Positions 7,750 through 15,625 of a stretch of 63,389 nt of DNA are shown in pieces. The stretch's first letter is position 1. Each line of letters begins with the position of its first letter. The notes beneath the pieces were generated by a model that had not been told where the DNA came from, did no database searches, and saw only the letters and a program-made list of their open reading frames with translations. The stretch comes from Mangrovihabitans endophyticus (GTDB taxonomy: Bacteria > Actinomycetota > Actinomycetes > Mycobacteriales > Micromonosporaceae): NCBI RefSeq assembly GCF_014646155.1, contig NZ_BMMX01000031.1, forward strand, positions 1 through 63,389, given 5' to 3'. The translations under genes and the position numbers were made by a program.

Positions 7750-8325
7750 GTGACCTTGGCGCGGCAACGGCAGGACTACCTTGATGCCCTCGGCTGGGTG
7801 GCCCGCCTCACGGCAGAAGTGCCCCGCGAAACCCTCGGCCGGCCCACCCCCTGCGATGACTTCGATGTCCGCGACCTTCTCGGGCACCTCATCGGCACCG
7901 CGCATCGAGGACTCGCCACCGCCCGACGCCTGCCCACACGGGGCATCCCGCACGTGGTCACCGAAATTCCGGACGCCGAACTCGCCTCGACATACACGCA
8001 TTTGACGGCCCAGATCCACGTCGCCTGGTCGTCGCTGGAGGCCGACGACGACTTGGTCGCCCCCTGGGGACCGTGCACGGCAGTGGAGGCGGCACGGGGC
8101 TTCACCGTCGAGACGATCACCCATGGCTGGGACCTTGCCGTTGCCACCGGCCAACCCGCCGAGGCTCCGAACGGCATAGCCGAACGCTGCCTTGCCTTTG
8201 CCGCCGAGGCCATCCCGGACCGGCTTCGCGGAGTGATGTACGACCAACCTGTCGTTGGGGCGGTGAACTCGTCGCCGACCGAGCAGCTCGCGAACCTCCT
8301 CGGCCACAGACGAAACCGTCGATGA
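7750..8325 (+). CDS. MDMPI/TIGR03086-type maleylpyruvate isomerase family protein
   Basis: A 191-residue protein of the mycothiol-dependent maleylpyruvate isomerase/DinB superfamily. It shows the N-terminal signature RPTPCDDFDVRDLLGHLIG and a HGWDLAVATGQ helix carrying one of the usual metal-ligand histidines, and it ends LANLLGHRRNR as in many homologues. Most actinobacterial members have no demonstrated reaction; metal-dependent thiol chemistry is likely. It stands alone between two minus-strand genes. The start is chosen from the leaderless -10 spacing; ATG at 7708 is the alternative. Confidence 0.8.
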   Translation: MTLARQRQDYLDALGWVARLTAEVPRETLGRPTPCDDFDVRDLLGHLIGTAHRGLATARRLPTRGIPHVVTEIPDAELASTYTHLTAQIHVAWSSLEADDDLVAPWGPCTAVEAARGFTVETITHGWDLAVATGQPAEAPNGIAERCLAFAAEAIPDRLRGVMYDQPVVGAVNSSPTEQLANLLGHRRNRR

Positions 8326-8380
8326 TGCCCTTCACGGAGCCTCGCCCGCGTGCGCGACCTCGGCGCCGCCCTCATCTCGG

Positions 8381-9076
8381 TCACGACCGGACGAGGCGCA
8401 CACCGGTCGCGAGCAGCCAGACGAGCCAGGCCGCGAACCCGAGGAGCCCGACGAAGATCAGCGCCGAGCCGTCGGCGATCGCGAGGGTGCCGACCCCCGC
8501 GGCGAGCAGCAGGCCCCCGCCCACCAGGCCCAGCAGACGCTGCCAAGCCGGAGTCAGCCCACTCGCGTGCGCGGCGAGGGCCGCGCCGATGAAGGTGGTG
8601 CCGAGCGTCGGCAGCGCCAGCGCGAACGCCGCCGCGTGAACCTGCCAGACGAGCTCGAACGCGGGCGTCGGCTCGGCGAGCCCGCCGGCGGAGAGCACGA
8701 GCCCGATCTGCAGTACGTTGACGAGCACGAAGATGGCCGACAGCGTCGCGCCAGCGGCCACGGCGAGCAGCGACCAGTCGGCGCCCGCTCCGCCGCGCCG
8801 CTCCACGAGGCCGTGCAGACCGGTCACGAACACGAGCAGCAGCGGCAGGTACAGGGCCACCAGACCAGACACGATCGCGACCGAGCCGTGGTTGGCCGCG
8901 TAGTAGGCCAGCACTTCCCCGATCGGAGCGCCGTAGCTCGGCGCGCCCGTTACCGCAAATACCGCGTTCTCTGTCGCCACCGACACCATGAACGCGATCG
9001 CCGCGGCGCCGACGAGCCGCCCCCGAACGACCCAGTCGCGGGCCAGCGTGGCGGCGGTGTTCTGCGGTGATCTCAT
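8381..9076 (-). CDS. Polytopic membrane protein, unknown function
   Basis: A 231-residue protein with about six hydrophobic segments (around residues 20-42, 60-87, 100-125, 140-165, 172-195 and 203-225) and short polar loops. No catalytic motif or transporter signature is visible. Topology resembles small DUF4386-like membrane proteins, but I cannot assign it firmly. The reading frame has strong GC bias at third positions, so it is likely real. Confidence 0.65.
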   Translation of the reverse strand: MRSPQNTAATLARDWVVRGRLVGAAAIAFMVSVATENAVFAVTGAPSYGAPIGEVLAYYAANHGSVAIVSGLVALYLPLLLVFVTGLHGLVERRGGAGADWSLLAVAAGATLSAIFVLVNVLQIGLVLSAGGLAEPTPAFELVWQVHAAAFALALPTLGTTFIGAALAAHASGLTPAWQRLLGLVGGGLLLAAGVGTLAIADGSALIFVGLLGFAAWLVWLLATGVRLVRS

Positions 9077-9469
9077 CTCTTACGCCTTCGTTCAGCCGGA
9101 TGGGAGGTTGTCGAGCAGGTTCGGGGTGTTCGTATGGTCATCAGTCGGAGCGCACTGCCCCACCTGGCGTTACCGGGCGGTGACATTGTGGACGCAACAC
9201 TATGACCGGCCCGCTCATGCGCGCATCGGTGAGAAACCCCGGCGTACGCCCGCGACGTCCCCCGACCTGGACTCGGGGTTCACCCCGGGCTCGGCGAGGA
9301 TAGACAACGACTGAGGAATACGCGCTCATGCCGCGTTCAGTGCGTTCGGCTGGGCGGGCATCGCCATGTGCAGGTGACAGTGGCTTCTGCCCTGGAACAT
9401 ACTGCGCGAACGTGGTACACGGGATTGACTTTCCTTGATATTGGCGTATGTCTATTGCTGTCCCCGCTG
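9077..9469. other. Intergenic region, no convincing gene
   Basis: No frame on either strand has family features. A weak 6-base hairpin (9260-9265 with 9273-9278) is present. The right end holds the promoter region of the GH92 gene. Confidence 0.5.
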
Positions 9470-9483
9470 TGACAACGTTGTCA
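9470..9483. promoter_or_regulatory. LacI-type operator TGACAACGTTGTCA
   Basis: A perfect 14-base palindrome whose centre CG and TGACAA/TTGTCA arms match operators of actinobacterial LacI-family sugar regulators. It ends 26 bases before the GH92 start codon, so a bound repressor would block transcription. No lacI gene lies in the window, so the regulator acts in trans. Confidence 0.7.
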
Positions 9484-9509
9484 AATCCCTCGGAACGGAT
9501 GGCACCCGT

Positions 9510-12500
9510 ATGCGCCGCTTCGTCGCCTGGTGGGCAGCGATCCTGCTCGCCGTCACCGCCCCCGTCCTGCTGGCCGTCTCCCCCGCCGCGGCCGCCGACC
9601 TCGACCTGACCGGATACGTGAACCCGTTCGTCGGCACCGACGACAGCAACTCCCCCAACCCCGTCGGCGGCGGCGCCGGCGGAAGCACCTTCCCCGGCGC
9701 CACCGTGCCGTTCGGCATGGTGCAGTTCTCCCCGGACACCCCGACCGGCTCACCGTCGGGTTACCGCGACTCCGACCGCACCATCGAGTCGTTCAGCCTC
9801 ACCCACTTCAACGGCGCCGGCTGCCCGAACAACGAGGACCTGCCGATCCTGCCGATCACCGGCGGCATCGGCGCCTCACCCGGCAGCAACTGGACCAGCT
9901 ACGCCTCGGCGTACACCAAGTCCAACGAAGCGGCGGCGCCCGGCTACTACCGCAACCGCCTCGACAAGTACGGCGTGGACGTGGAACTGAGCGCCACCAA
10001 ACGCACCGGTGCGCTGCATCTCACCTACCCCGCCACCACTCAGGCCCGCGTCCTGATCAACGACTCCCGGTCGGCCACCGGCGACCGGGCCGGCAACGTC
10101 ACCATCACCGGCAACCGGGTCTGGGGCGAGCACACCGCGGGCGGCTTCTGCGGCGGCCGCACCTACCGCGTCTACTACTCGATCCTGTTCGACCGCACCC
10201 CCACCGGCTTCGGCACGTTCGCCGGCGGCACGGTCAGCGCCGGGTCGGCCAGCACCAGCGGCACCAGCACCGGCGCGTACGTCACCTTCGACACCACCGG
10301 CAACCAGGTGGTCAACGCCACCGTGGGGATCTCCTTCGTCAGCGTGGCCAACGCGCAGAACAACGCCACCGACGAGGCGGGCGCCTTCAGCGCCGTACGG
10401 GCGAACGCGAACGCGGCCTGGAACAGCGCCCTCAACCGGGTGCAAGTCAGCGGCGGCAGCGGCACCGACCTGCAGAAGTTCTACACCGCGCTGTACCACG
10501 TGCAGCAGAACCCGAACCTGGCCAGCGACACCAACGGCGAATACCGCGGCTTCGACGGCGCGGTGCACACCGCGAACCATCCCGTCTACCAGAACTATTC
10601 CGGCTGGGACATCTACCGGTCCTGGGCGGCCCTGGTCTCGCTGATCGCCCCGGACGTGATGAGCGACATCGTCAAGTCCATGGTGCTGGACGGCCAGCAG
10701 GGCGGCCTGCTACCGAAGTGGTCACAGCAGACGGTCGAGGACTTCGTGATGCCCGGCGACCCCGGGCCGATCATCGTCTCCAGCGCGTACGCGTTCGGCG
10801 TGCGCGGCTTCGACACCTCCGCCGCGCTGGCGCTGATGACCAAGAGCGCCTCCGGCGGCTCCACCCAGGGATACGTGTTGCGCGGCAACTACGCCACCTA
10901 CAACGCCAACCACTTCATCCCCGGCAACCCGTCGGAGACCCTGGAGTACGCCGCATCCGACTTCGCCATCGCCCGGTTCGCCGCCGCGCTCGGCGACACC
11001 GGATCGGCGTCCGCGGCGGCAACCCGGTCGCAATACTGGCGCAGCATCTTCAACGGCGAATCGGCGTACATCCACACCCGCAACGGCGACGGCTCGTTCG
11101 CCTGGCCGCTGGACCCGGCACGGGAGAACCCGTACGTGGAAGGCAATGCCTCGCAGTACACCTGGATGGTCCCGCACAACCTGGACGCGCTGATCACCCT
11201 GATGGGCGGGCCGGCCACCGCGGTCCAGCGGCTGGACCACCACTTCACCGAACTCAACGGCGGGCTGTCGCGGCCGTACTTCTACATCGGCAACGAGCCG
11301 GAACACAACGTGCCGTGGACCTACAACTTCGCCCGTAAGCCGGCCGGCGCCAGCGACGCCGTCCGCCGGGTGATGGCGGAGTCGTACACCACCGGCGCGG
11401 GCGGCCTGCCCGGCAACGACGACCTCGGCGCCACCTCAGCCTGGTACGTGTGGTCGGCGCTGGGCTTGTATCCGGTGACCCCGGGTGCGGACACCCTGGC
11501 GGTGCACGGCGGGCTGTTCCCCTCGGTCCTGATCCGGCGGCCGGGCGGCGACGTCACGATCAGCGGCGGCAGCGCCACCAACCGGTACGTGCAGGCGCTG
11601 TCCGTGAACGGGTCCGCCACCAGCCACAACTATCTGCGCTACGCGGACATCGGCGGTGGCGGCACGGTGAACGTCACCATGGGCGCATCGCCGTCGTCGT
11701 GGGGCACCGGCGCCTCCGACGTCCCGCCGAGCTTCGCCGACGGCGCCACCCAACCACCCGCCGAGCCGAACCTCGGCCCGGACCTGGCCGCCGGACGCCC
11801 GGTCACCGGCTCCACCGCCTGCGGCAGCGCGGAGTCCCCGGACAAGGCCGTGGACCAGACCATCCGCGGCAACAGCAAGTGGTGCTCCCCCGCCAACCCG
11901 GCCACCCTGACCGTCGACCTCGGCTCGGCGCAGACGGTGTCCGGCTTCGTGGTCAAACACGCCGGGCTGGGCGGCGAGACCACCGCGTGGAACACCGGCG
12001 CCTACACCATCGCCACGAGCACCGACAACGCCACGTACAGCACCGCGCTGTCGGTCAGCGGGGCGCGCAACAGCCGCACGTACGCGCCGGTGGTGCCGCG
12101 GACCGCCCGGTACGTACGGCTGAGCGTCACCTCGCCGACCAACGACGGCAGCACCGCGGCCCGCGTCTACGAGCTGGAGGTGTACGGCGGCACGGCGGCG
12201 GCGGCCGACCTGGCATTGCGGCGTACGGCCACCGCGGACTCCACCTGCGGCGCCGCGGAGAGCGCGGACAAGGCGGTCAACGGCAGCGTGCTCGGCGGCT
12301 GGGCGGACAAGTGGTGCTCGCAGGGCAGCGACAAATGGCTGCGGGTGGACCTGGGCAGCCGGCAGCACATCGGATCGGTGCTGCTGCGTCACGCGGGCGC
12401 GGGCGGCGAATACCCTGCCTGGAACACCCGGGACTTCGACCTGCAGACATCCGACGACGGCAACACCTGGACCACCCGTGCGCAGGTGCGCGGCAACACC

Positions 12501-12620
12501 GCGGACTCGACCACCACGTCGCTGAACGCCGACGCCCGCTACCTACGGCTGGCCGTGCTCACGCCGACCTCCAGCGGTGACACGGCTGCGCGCATCTACG
12601 AGATGGAGGTGCGCGGCTGA
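9510..12620 (+). CDS. Secreted GH92 alpha-mannosidase with two F5/8C domains
   Basis: A 1036-residue exported glycoside hydrolase. Residues 1-29 form a signal peptide ending AAAA. The GH92 domain (about 30-745) shows YVNPFVGTDD at the start, WDIYRSWAALVSLI, GNEPEHNVPWTYNF and GNDDLGATSAWYVWSALGLYP, where the paired Asp residues are the calcium-assisted general base of this family. GH92 enzymes remove terminal alpha-mannose from N-glycans or fungal mannans. Two discoidin-like F5/8C (CBM32-type) domains follow at about 753-895 and 898-1036, each with a Cys pair. ATG at 9510 is chosen over longer frames because the signal peptide starts there and because the LacI-type operator would otherwise lie inside the coding sequence. 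Confidence 0.92.
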   Translation: MRRFVAWWAAILLAVTAPVLLAVSPAAAADLDLTGYVNPFVGTDDSNSPNPVGGGAGGSTFPGATVPFGMVQFSPDTPTGSPSGYRDSDRTIESFSLTHFNGAGCPNNEDLPILPITGGIGASPGSNWTSYASAYTKSNEAAAPGYYRNRLDKYGVDVELSATKRTGALHLTYPATTQARVLINDSRSATGDRAGNVTITGNRVWGEHTAGGFCGGRTYRVYYSILFDRTPTGFGTFAGGTVSAGSASTSGTSTGAYVTFDTTGNQVVNATVGISFVSVANAQNNATDEAGAFSAVRANANAAWNSALNRVQVSGGSGTDLQKFYTALYHVQQNPNLASDTNGEYRGFDGAVHTANHPVYQNYSGWDIYRSWAALVSLIAPDVMSDIVKSMVLDGQQGGLLPKWSQQTVEDFVMPGDPGPIIVSSAYAFGVRGFDTSAALALMTKSASGGSTQGYVLRGNYATYNANHFIPGNPSETLEYAASDFAIARFAAALGDTGSASAAATRSQYWRSIFNGESAYIHTRNGDGSFAWPLDPARENPYVEGNASQYTWMVPHNLDALITLMGGPATAVQRLDHHFTELNGGLSRPYFYIGNEPEHNVPWTYNFARKPAGASDAVRRVMAESYTTGAGGLPGNDDLGATSAWYVWSALGLYPVTPGADTLAVHGGLFPSVLIRRPGGDVTISGGSATNRYVQALSVNGSATSHNYLRYADIGGGGTVNVTMGASPSSWGTGASDVPPSFADGATQPPAEPNLGPDLAAGRPVTGSTACGSAESPDKAVDQTIRGNSKWCSPANPATLTVDLGSAQTVSGFVVKHAGLGGETTAWNTGAYTIATSTDNATYSTALSVSGARNSRTYAPVVPRTARYVRLSVTSPTNDGSTAARVYELEVYGGTAAAADLALRRTATADSTCGAAESADKAVNGSVLGGWADKWCSQGSDKWLRVDLGSRQHIGSVLLRHAGAGGEYPAWNTRDFDLQTSDDGNTWTTRAQVRGNTADSTTTSLNADARYLRLAVLTPTSSGDTAARIYEMEVRG

Positions 12621-12622
12621 CC

Positions 12623-12663
12623 CCCGCCGGTGGGCGACGGGTCCCGCGTCGCCCACCGGCGGG
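12623..12663 (+). terminator. Strong terminator after GH92
   Basis: A perfect 17-base stem (12623-12639 with 12647-12663) and 7-base loop directly after the GH92 stop codon. It also lies between the convergent GH92 and MNQFEDGH-type genes and could serve both. Confidence 0.85.
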
Positions 12664-12720
12664 CCCCTCCCGCGCCTCGCCCGCAGGCAGGCCCGCCCTC
12701 GGGAGTGGCCGGTCAGGTGG

Positions 12721-13287
12721 TTACGGCACGGGCAGATGCAGCCCGCGACGCCGAAGTTGCTCTTCGGCCCGGACCCGTTCGATGTCCCGGTCGATGCCTT
12801 CCAGCACGGTCAGATGTTCCTCCACGTCCAGGCACCGGCAGGCCATCTGCAGTCGTTGGTCATAGGCCCGCAGGACCGCGGCCGACCAGGCAACCGACTG
12901 CCTGCTGACGCCGCCGTGCCGCTGGGCGTTCAACCGCCGGAGGTCCGCCGCGATCTGCCCCAGGCTCGGCGTCGGCCCGCCGGGCCGCGGGTACGGCGCG
13001 GCGTACCGCATGCGCCGGTCGAGCCGCGACAGCGCGCATCGGCGGTGCCGCTCGTCGATCGCCCACCGCAGCCACTGCCAACGCAGTTGCAGCATGAACA
13101 CCAGCCGCCCGCGATCCGGACGCGCGAACCTCTTGATCCGGACCAAACGCCGCTCCAGGCGACGGTCGGAGTTATGGTTCCGGATCACCTGGTCAAGGCG
13201 GTCCACCAGGGAGTCGACCAGCGCCTTGTCAGCGGCGTCGTCATCTCGTAGCCCGCTGACGGGATGTCCGTCCTCGAACTGATTCAT
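12721..13287 (-). CDS. Hypothetical protein paired with an ECF sigma factor
   Basis: A 188-residue soluble, Arg-rich protein that starts MNQFEDGHPVSG at 13287, 10 bases after the sigma factor stop, so the two form an operon. No membrane helix and no zinc-binding HxxxCxxC anti-sigma motif is visible. Predicted to be mostly helical with many Arg residues (for example RRLERRLVRIKRFARPDRGR). Position suggests a partner or modulator of the sigma factor, but sequence alone does not show that. I do not recognise a family. The frame continues upstream into the sigma gene, which is coding in another frame. Confidence 0.65.
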   Translation of the reverse strand: MNQFEDGHPVSGLRDDDAADKALVDSLVDRLDQVIRNHNSDRRLERRLVRIKRFARPDRGRLVFMLQLRWQWLRWAIDERHRRCALSRLDRRMRYAAPYPRPGGPTPSLGQIAADLRRLNAQRHGGVSRQSVAWSAAVLRAYDQRLQMACRCLDVEEHLTVLEGIDRDIERVRAEEQLRRRGLHLPVP

Positions 13288-13297
13288 GCAACCCCCT

Positions 13298-13870
13298 CTA
13301 ACGCGTCTCGTGTCCGTCTCGCGACTCTCGATAGAGTTCGGCCAGACGACGGCGCGCCGCACGAAGATTGCTGCGCACCGCCTGCGGGGACTTACCGAGA
13401 ATCTGTGCGATGTCCGACGGGCCATAGAAATCCATGGTGTAAGCGATCACCTCCCGCTGTGCTGGAGGAAGCCGGCGCACCAAGTCCACGATCATCGAAG
13501 CGTCGCCGTCAGTCCAGTCCTCTCCGACCGGATGGGCCAACTGCTCGGCGATCAGCGATCGTCGCCGTCGCTCCCGGTCACGCATCCGTTCGCGTACGTA
13601 AATGCGCCGGGCTGCCTGTCGTACCCACGCCTCCGGGTTGTCGATCCTCGACCATCTCCGGTACGCGTCGAGCATCGCGGCTTCCACGGCGTCCTCGGCG
13701 TCTTCCCGCTGCGCGGCCTCGCTCATCATGAGAAACCGCACGAATTGCGTGAAGCGCGCCCTGAAAAAGGCATCGAAGTCGATCCGGCGGCGGTCTTGTT
13801 CCGCCCTGTCCGGGCGCAAGGTCTTAACTGGGCGCAAGGTGAAATGCCAAACGGCCATCCGAAACCCCAT
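13298..13870 (-). CDS. ECF-type RNA polymerase sigma factor
   Basis: A 190-residue sigma-70 family protein. Region 2 lies at about residues 35-95 (FTQFVRFLM, EDAEDAVEAAMLDAYRRWSRI, WVRQAARRIYVRER) and region 4 at about 130-182 (LPPAQREVIAYTMDFYGPSDIAQILGK followed by QAVRSNLRAARRRLAEL, here cited in two parts), with an HTH that would read the -35 box. The second Met (13858) has GGGG 6 bases before it and may be the true start. An inverted repeat at 13894-13912 and palindromic element copy A lie immediately upstream. Downstream gene: unknown possible partner. Confidence 0.88.
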   Translation of the reverse strand: MGFRMAVWHFTLRPVKTLRPDRAEQDRRRIDFDAFFRARFTQFVRFLMMSEAAQREDAEDAVEAAMLDAYRRWSRIDNPEAWVRQAARRIYVRERMRDRERRRRSLIAEQLAHPVGEDWTDGDASMIVDLVRRLPPAQREVIAYTMDFYGPSDIAQILGKSPQAVRSNLRAARRRLAELYRESRDGHETR

Positions 13871-13886
13871 TGATCCGATGGTGATC

Positions 13887-13981
13887 GTTGAACCCTCGTC
13901 ACCGTGACGAGGCCGGCCTCTGCCACCGCTGGCCAGCGGTGCGAAACCGGCGGCTCGCTGCCAGGCTGAAAATGATTCACT
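13887..13981. repeat. Palindromic intergenic element, family 1, copy A
   Basis: About 95 bases that align without large gaps to 56299-56394. Shared blocks include TGAACCCT at the left end, CGAGGCCGGCC, CCGCTGG, GGCTCG, TGCCAGG and TGAAAA then TTCA at the right end. It lies between the ECF sigma gene and the small membrane protein gene and includes the stop codon of the latter. Within it, CCTCGTCAC and GTGACGAGG (13894-13902, 13904-13912) form a perfect inverted repeat 24 bases from the sigma start. Confidence 0.7.
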
Positions 13982-14180
13982 GTCGAGGTGCGAAAAGGAT
14001 CAGAACCAGACCCAGGACCAGGCCGGCGGCGACCGTGGTGACCACCACCGACGCGGTCAGCGCGTAAATTCCGGCCACGCTCGTGGTGACCGCTGTGCAC
14101 ACGGTAAGTACGCCCGTCACGCGCCGGGAATCACCGGATCGCGTGATAGGCCGCTGTCTGGCCGGGGTTTCTCGTGCCAT
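13977..14180 (-). CDS. Small membrane protein, about 67 aa
   Basis: Starts MARETPARQRPITRSGDS at 14180 with GGAGG about 10 bases upstream. Two hydrophobic segments follow (about residues 22-40 and 44-62). It ends LILFAPRQ with the stop inside repeat copy A. Function unknown. The longer frame starting at 14291 has no ribosome binding site and an unlikely composition. Confidence 0.6.
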   Translation of the reverse strand: MARETPARQRPITRSGDSRRVTGVLTVCTAVTTSVAGIYALTASVVVTTVAAGLVLGLVLILFAPRQ

Positions 14181-14466
14181 CGTGGACCGCCCTCCACGTC
14201 GATGCCCGGATCGGTCACCGGGCGTTCCATCTGTCCAGTGCATCCAGCGGTGGCGGGCGTGCATAGGAGCACCGGCCTCTGACCGTGCCACTCTGCCTTG
14301 TGATCACCAAGCCGGGAACAAGTCCGCCGTAGCGAAACAAGGACGTTCTCGGCCGAGCGGTCGGCGGGCGGGAGTGAGCGGGGCGCGGGTACGAAGACGC
14401 CGAGCGCGAGGGGTTCACCGCCATGGCTGCGCCGTTGTGGTGATCGTGTTTCCGGGTGGTGACACC

Positions 14467-14495
14467 TTGACGGCCGGAATGTTAGCGGTAACACT
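14467..14495 (+). promoter_or_regulatory. Candidate promoter with LacI-like operator before the LysR gene
   Basis: TTGACG (14467-14472) is followed at 16-17 bases by TAACAC/AACACT, and the spacer holds TGTTAGCGGTAACA (14480-14493), two exact 5-base arms around GCGG. This resembles the TGTTAGCGCTAACA class of actinobacterial LacI-family operators. The rest of 14181-14579 shows no gene. Confidence 0.5.
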
Positions 14496-14579
14496 CCGAA
14501 TAGCTGGTGATCGATGCAGGTGGCTCGGGCCATGCGTGTGTCGGTGCGCGCCAGACCGGCGAGGCGAGGAGGACGCGTC

Positions 14580-15569
14580 ATGGACGAGCGGACCGCGCCG
14601 GCGAGTGACCGGATGCCTCCCGTGCGGGTCACCGACGATCTGGCCGGGGCCCGCATCGAGCTACGGCAGTTGCGCTACTTCGTGGCGGTCGCCGAGGAAC
14701 TGCATTTCGGCCGGGCGGCGGCACGTGAGCACATCGCCCCGTCGGTGCTCAGCTCGCAACTGCGCCGGCTGGAACGCGCGCTGGGCGTGATGCTGGTGGA
14801 CCGCGGCGGGCGACGCGTCGAGCTCACCGCCGCCGGAGCGCGGTTCCTCATCGAGGTACGCGACATCCTGCGCCGCCTCGGCCGGGCGGCGGTCGCCGCC
14901 CAAGGGCTCGCCTCGGAGCCGCCCGCGCTGCGCGTCGGCGTGCCGGAAGAAGGGTACGAGGCGGTACGGCCGGTGTTGCGTGCCCTGCGGTCCCGGCACC
15001 CGGATCTGCGCGTCGACCAGGTCAGCGCGGGCGTCCCGGAGCAGTGCCGGCTGCTCGCCGACGGCCGGCTCGACGTCGGTGTGGGCCGCGCGCCGGGCGC
15101 CACCGCGGCGATCGCCTCCGAATTGTTCCGGCTCGATCCGATGGGCGTGCTGGTGGCCGAGGACCACCCGATGGCCGGGCGCCCGACGGCGACCGTGGCG
15201 GCGCTGGCCGAGGAGACGCTGCTGTTCGCCGACGAGGACCGAGCACCCGAGCTGAACGCGTTCGTCGCCGAGGTGTGCCGCGGCGCGGGGTTCTTCCCGC
15301 GGACGTTCCCCGGCACGGTGCAGGACCCGCGCGCCGCCGTCGACCTGGTCGCGCGGGGCTGCTGCGTGCTGTGCGTGCCGGCCAGCGCCGTGACCACCGC
15401 CCCGGGCGTGGTGTGGCGACCGCTGGCCTCCCCGGTGCCGCGCTATCCGTGGTCGCTGCTGTGGCGGGCGCAGCAGCCGTCGCGGCACGCGGTGGCGATG
15501 GTGTCGGTGGCCCGGCGGTTGTCGGCGGACAACGGCTGGCGCGCCCGCACCGCCGAGCTGGCCGGCTGA
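14580..15569 (+). CDS. LysR-family transcriptional regulator
   Basis: A 329-residue regulator. After a short N-terminal extension, the winged HTH starts at IELRQLRYFVAVAEELHFGRAA (about residues 23-44) and runs through PSVLSSQLRRLERALGVMLVDRGGR. The periplasmic-binding-like effector domain begins at ALRVGVPEEGYEAVRP. ATG at 14580 is chosen because GAGGAGG lies 7 bases upstream. The gene is convergent with the arabinofuranosidase operon and may not regulate it; its effector is unknown. A LacI-like site in its promoter suggests control by a sugar-responsive repressor. Confidence 0.88.
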   Translation: MDERTAPASDRMPPVRVTDDLAGARIELRQLRYFVAVAEELHFGRAAAREHIAPSVLSSQLRRLERALGVMLVDRGGRRVELTAAGARFLIEVRDILRRLGRAAVAAQGLASEPPALRVGVPEEGYEAVRPVLRALRSRHPDLRVDQVSAGVPEQCRLLADGRLDVGVGRAPGATAAIASELFRLDPMGVLVAEDHPMAGRPTATVAALAEETLLFADEDRAPELNAFVAEVCRGAGFFPRTFPGTVQDPRAAVDLVARGCCVLCVPASAVTTAPGVVWRPLASPVPRYPWSLLWRAQQPSRHAVAMVSVARRLSADNGWRARTAELAG

Positions 15570-15576
15570 CGGCCAG
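15558..15576. terminator. Hairpin between convergent LysR and GH51 genes
   Basis: A 7-base stem CTGGCCG/CGGCCAG with a 5-base loop that overlaps the LysR stop codon. It lies 50 bases from the GH51 stop on the other strand. Confidence 0.35.
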
Positions 15577-15625
15577 CCGGCCGGCACGGCGGGCAGACCC
15601 GGTATGCCGGCGAAGGTCGCGGCCC

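Noticed and set aside
9141..9329. Short minus-strand frame upstream of GH92
   Set aside because: No start signal and no family features; Arg/Pro-rich like other chance frames.
9530..11338. Plus-strand frame of about 600 codons overlapping GH92
   Set aside because: Arg/His-rich shadow of the GH92 gene in another frame; no domain features.
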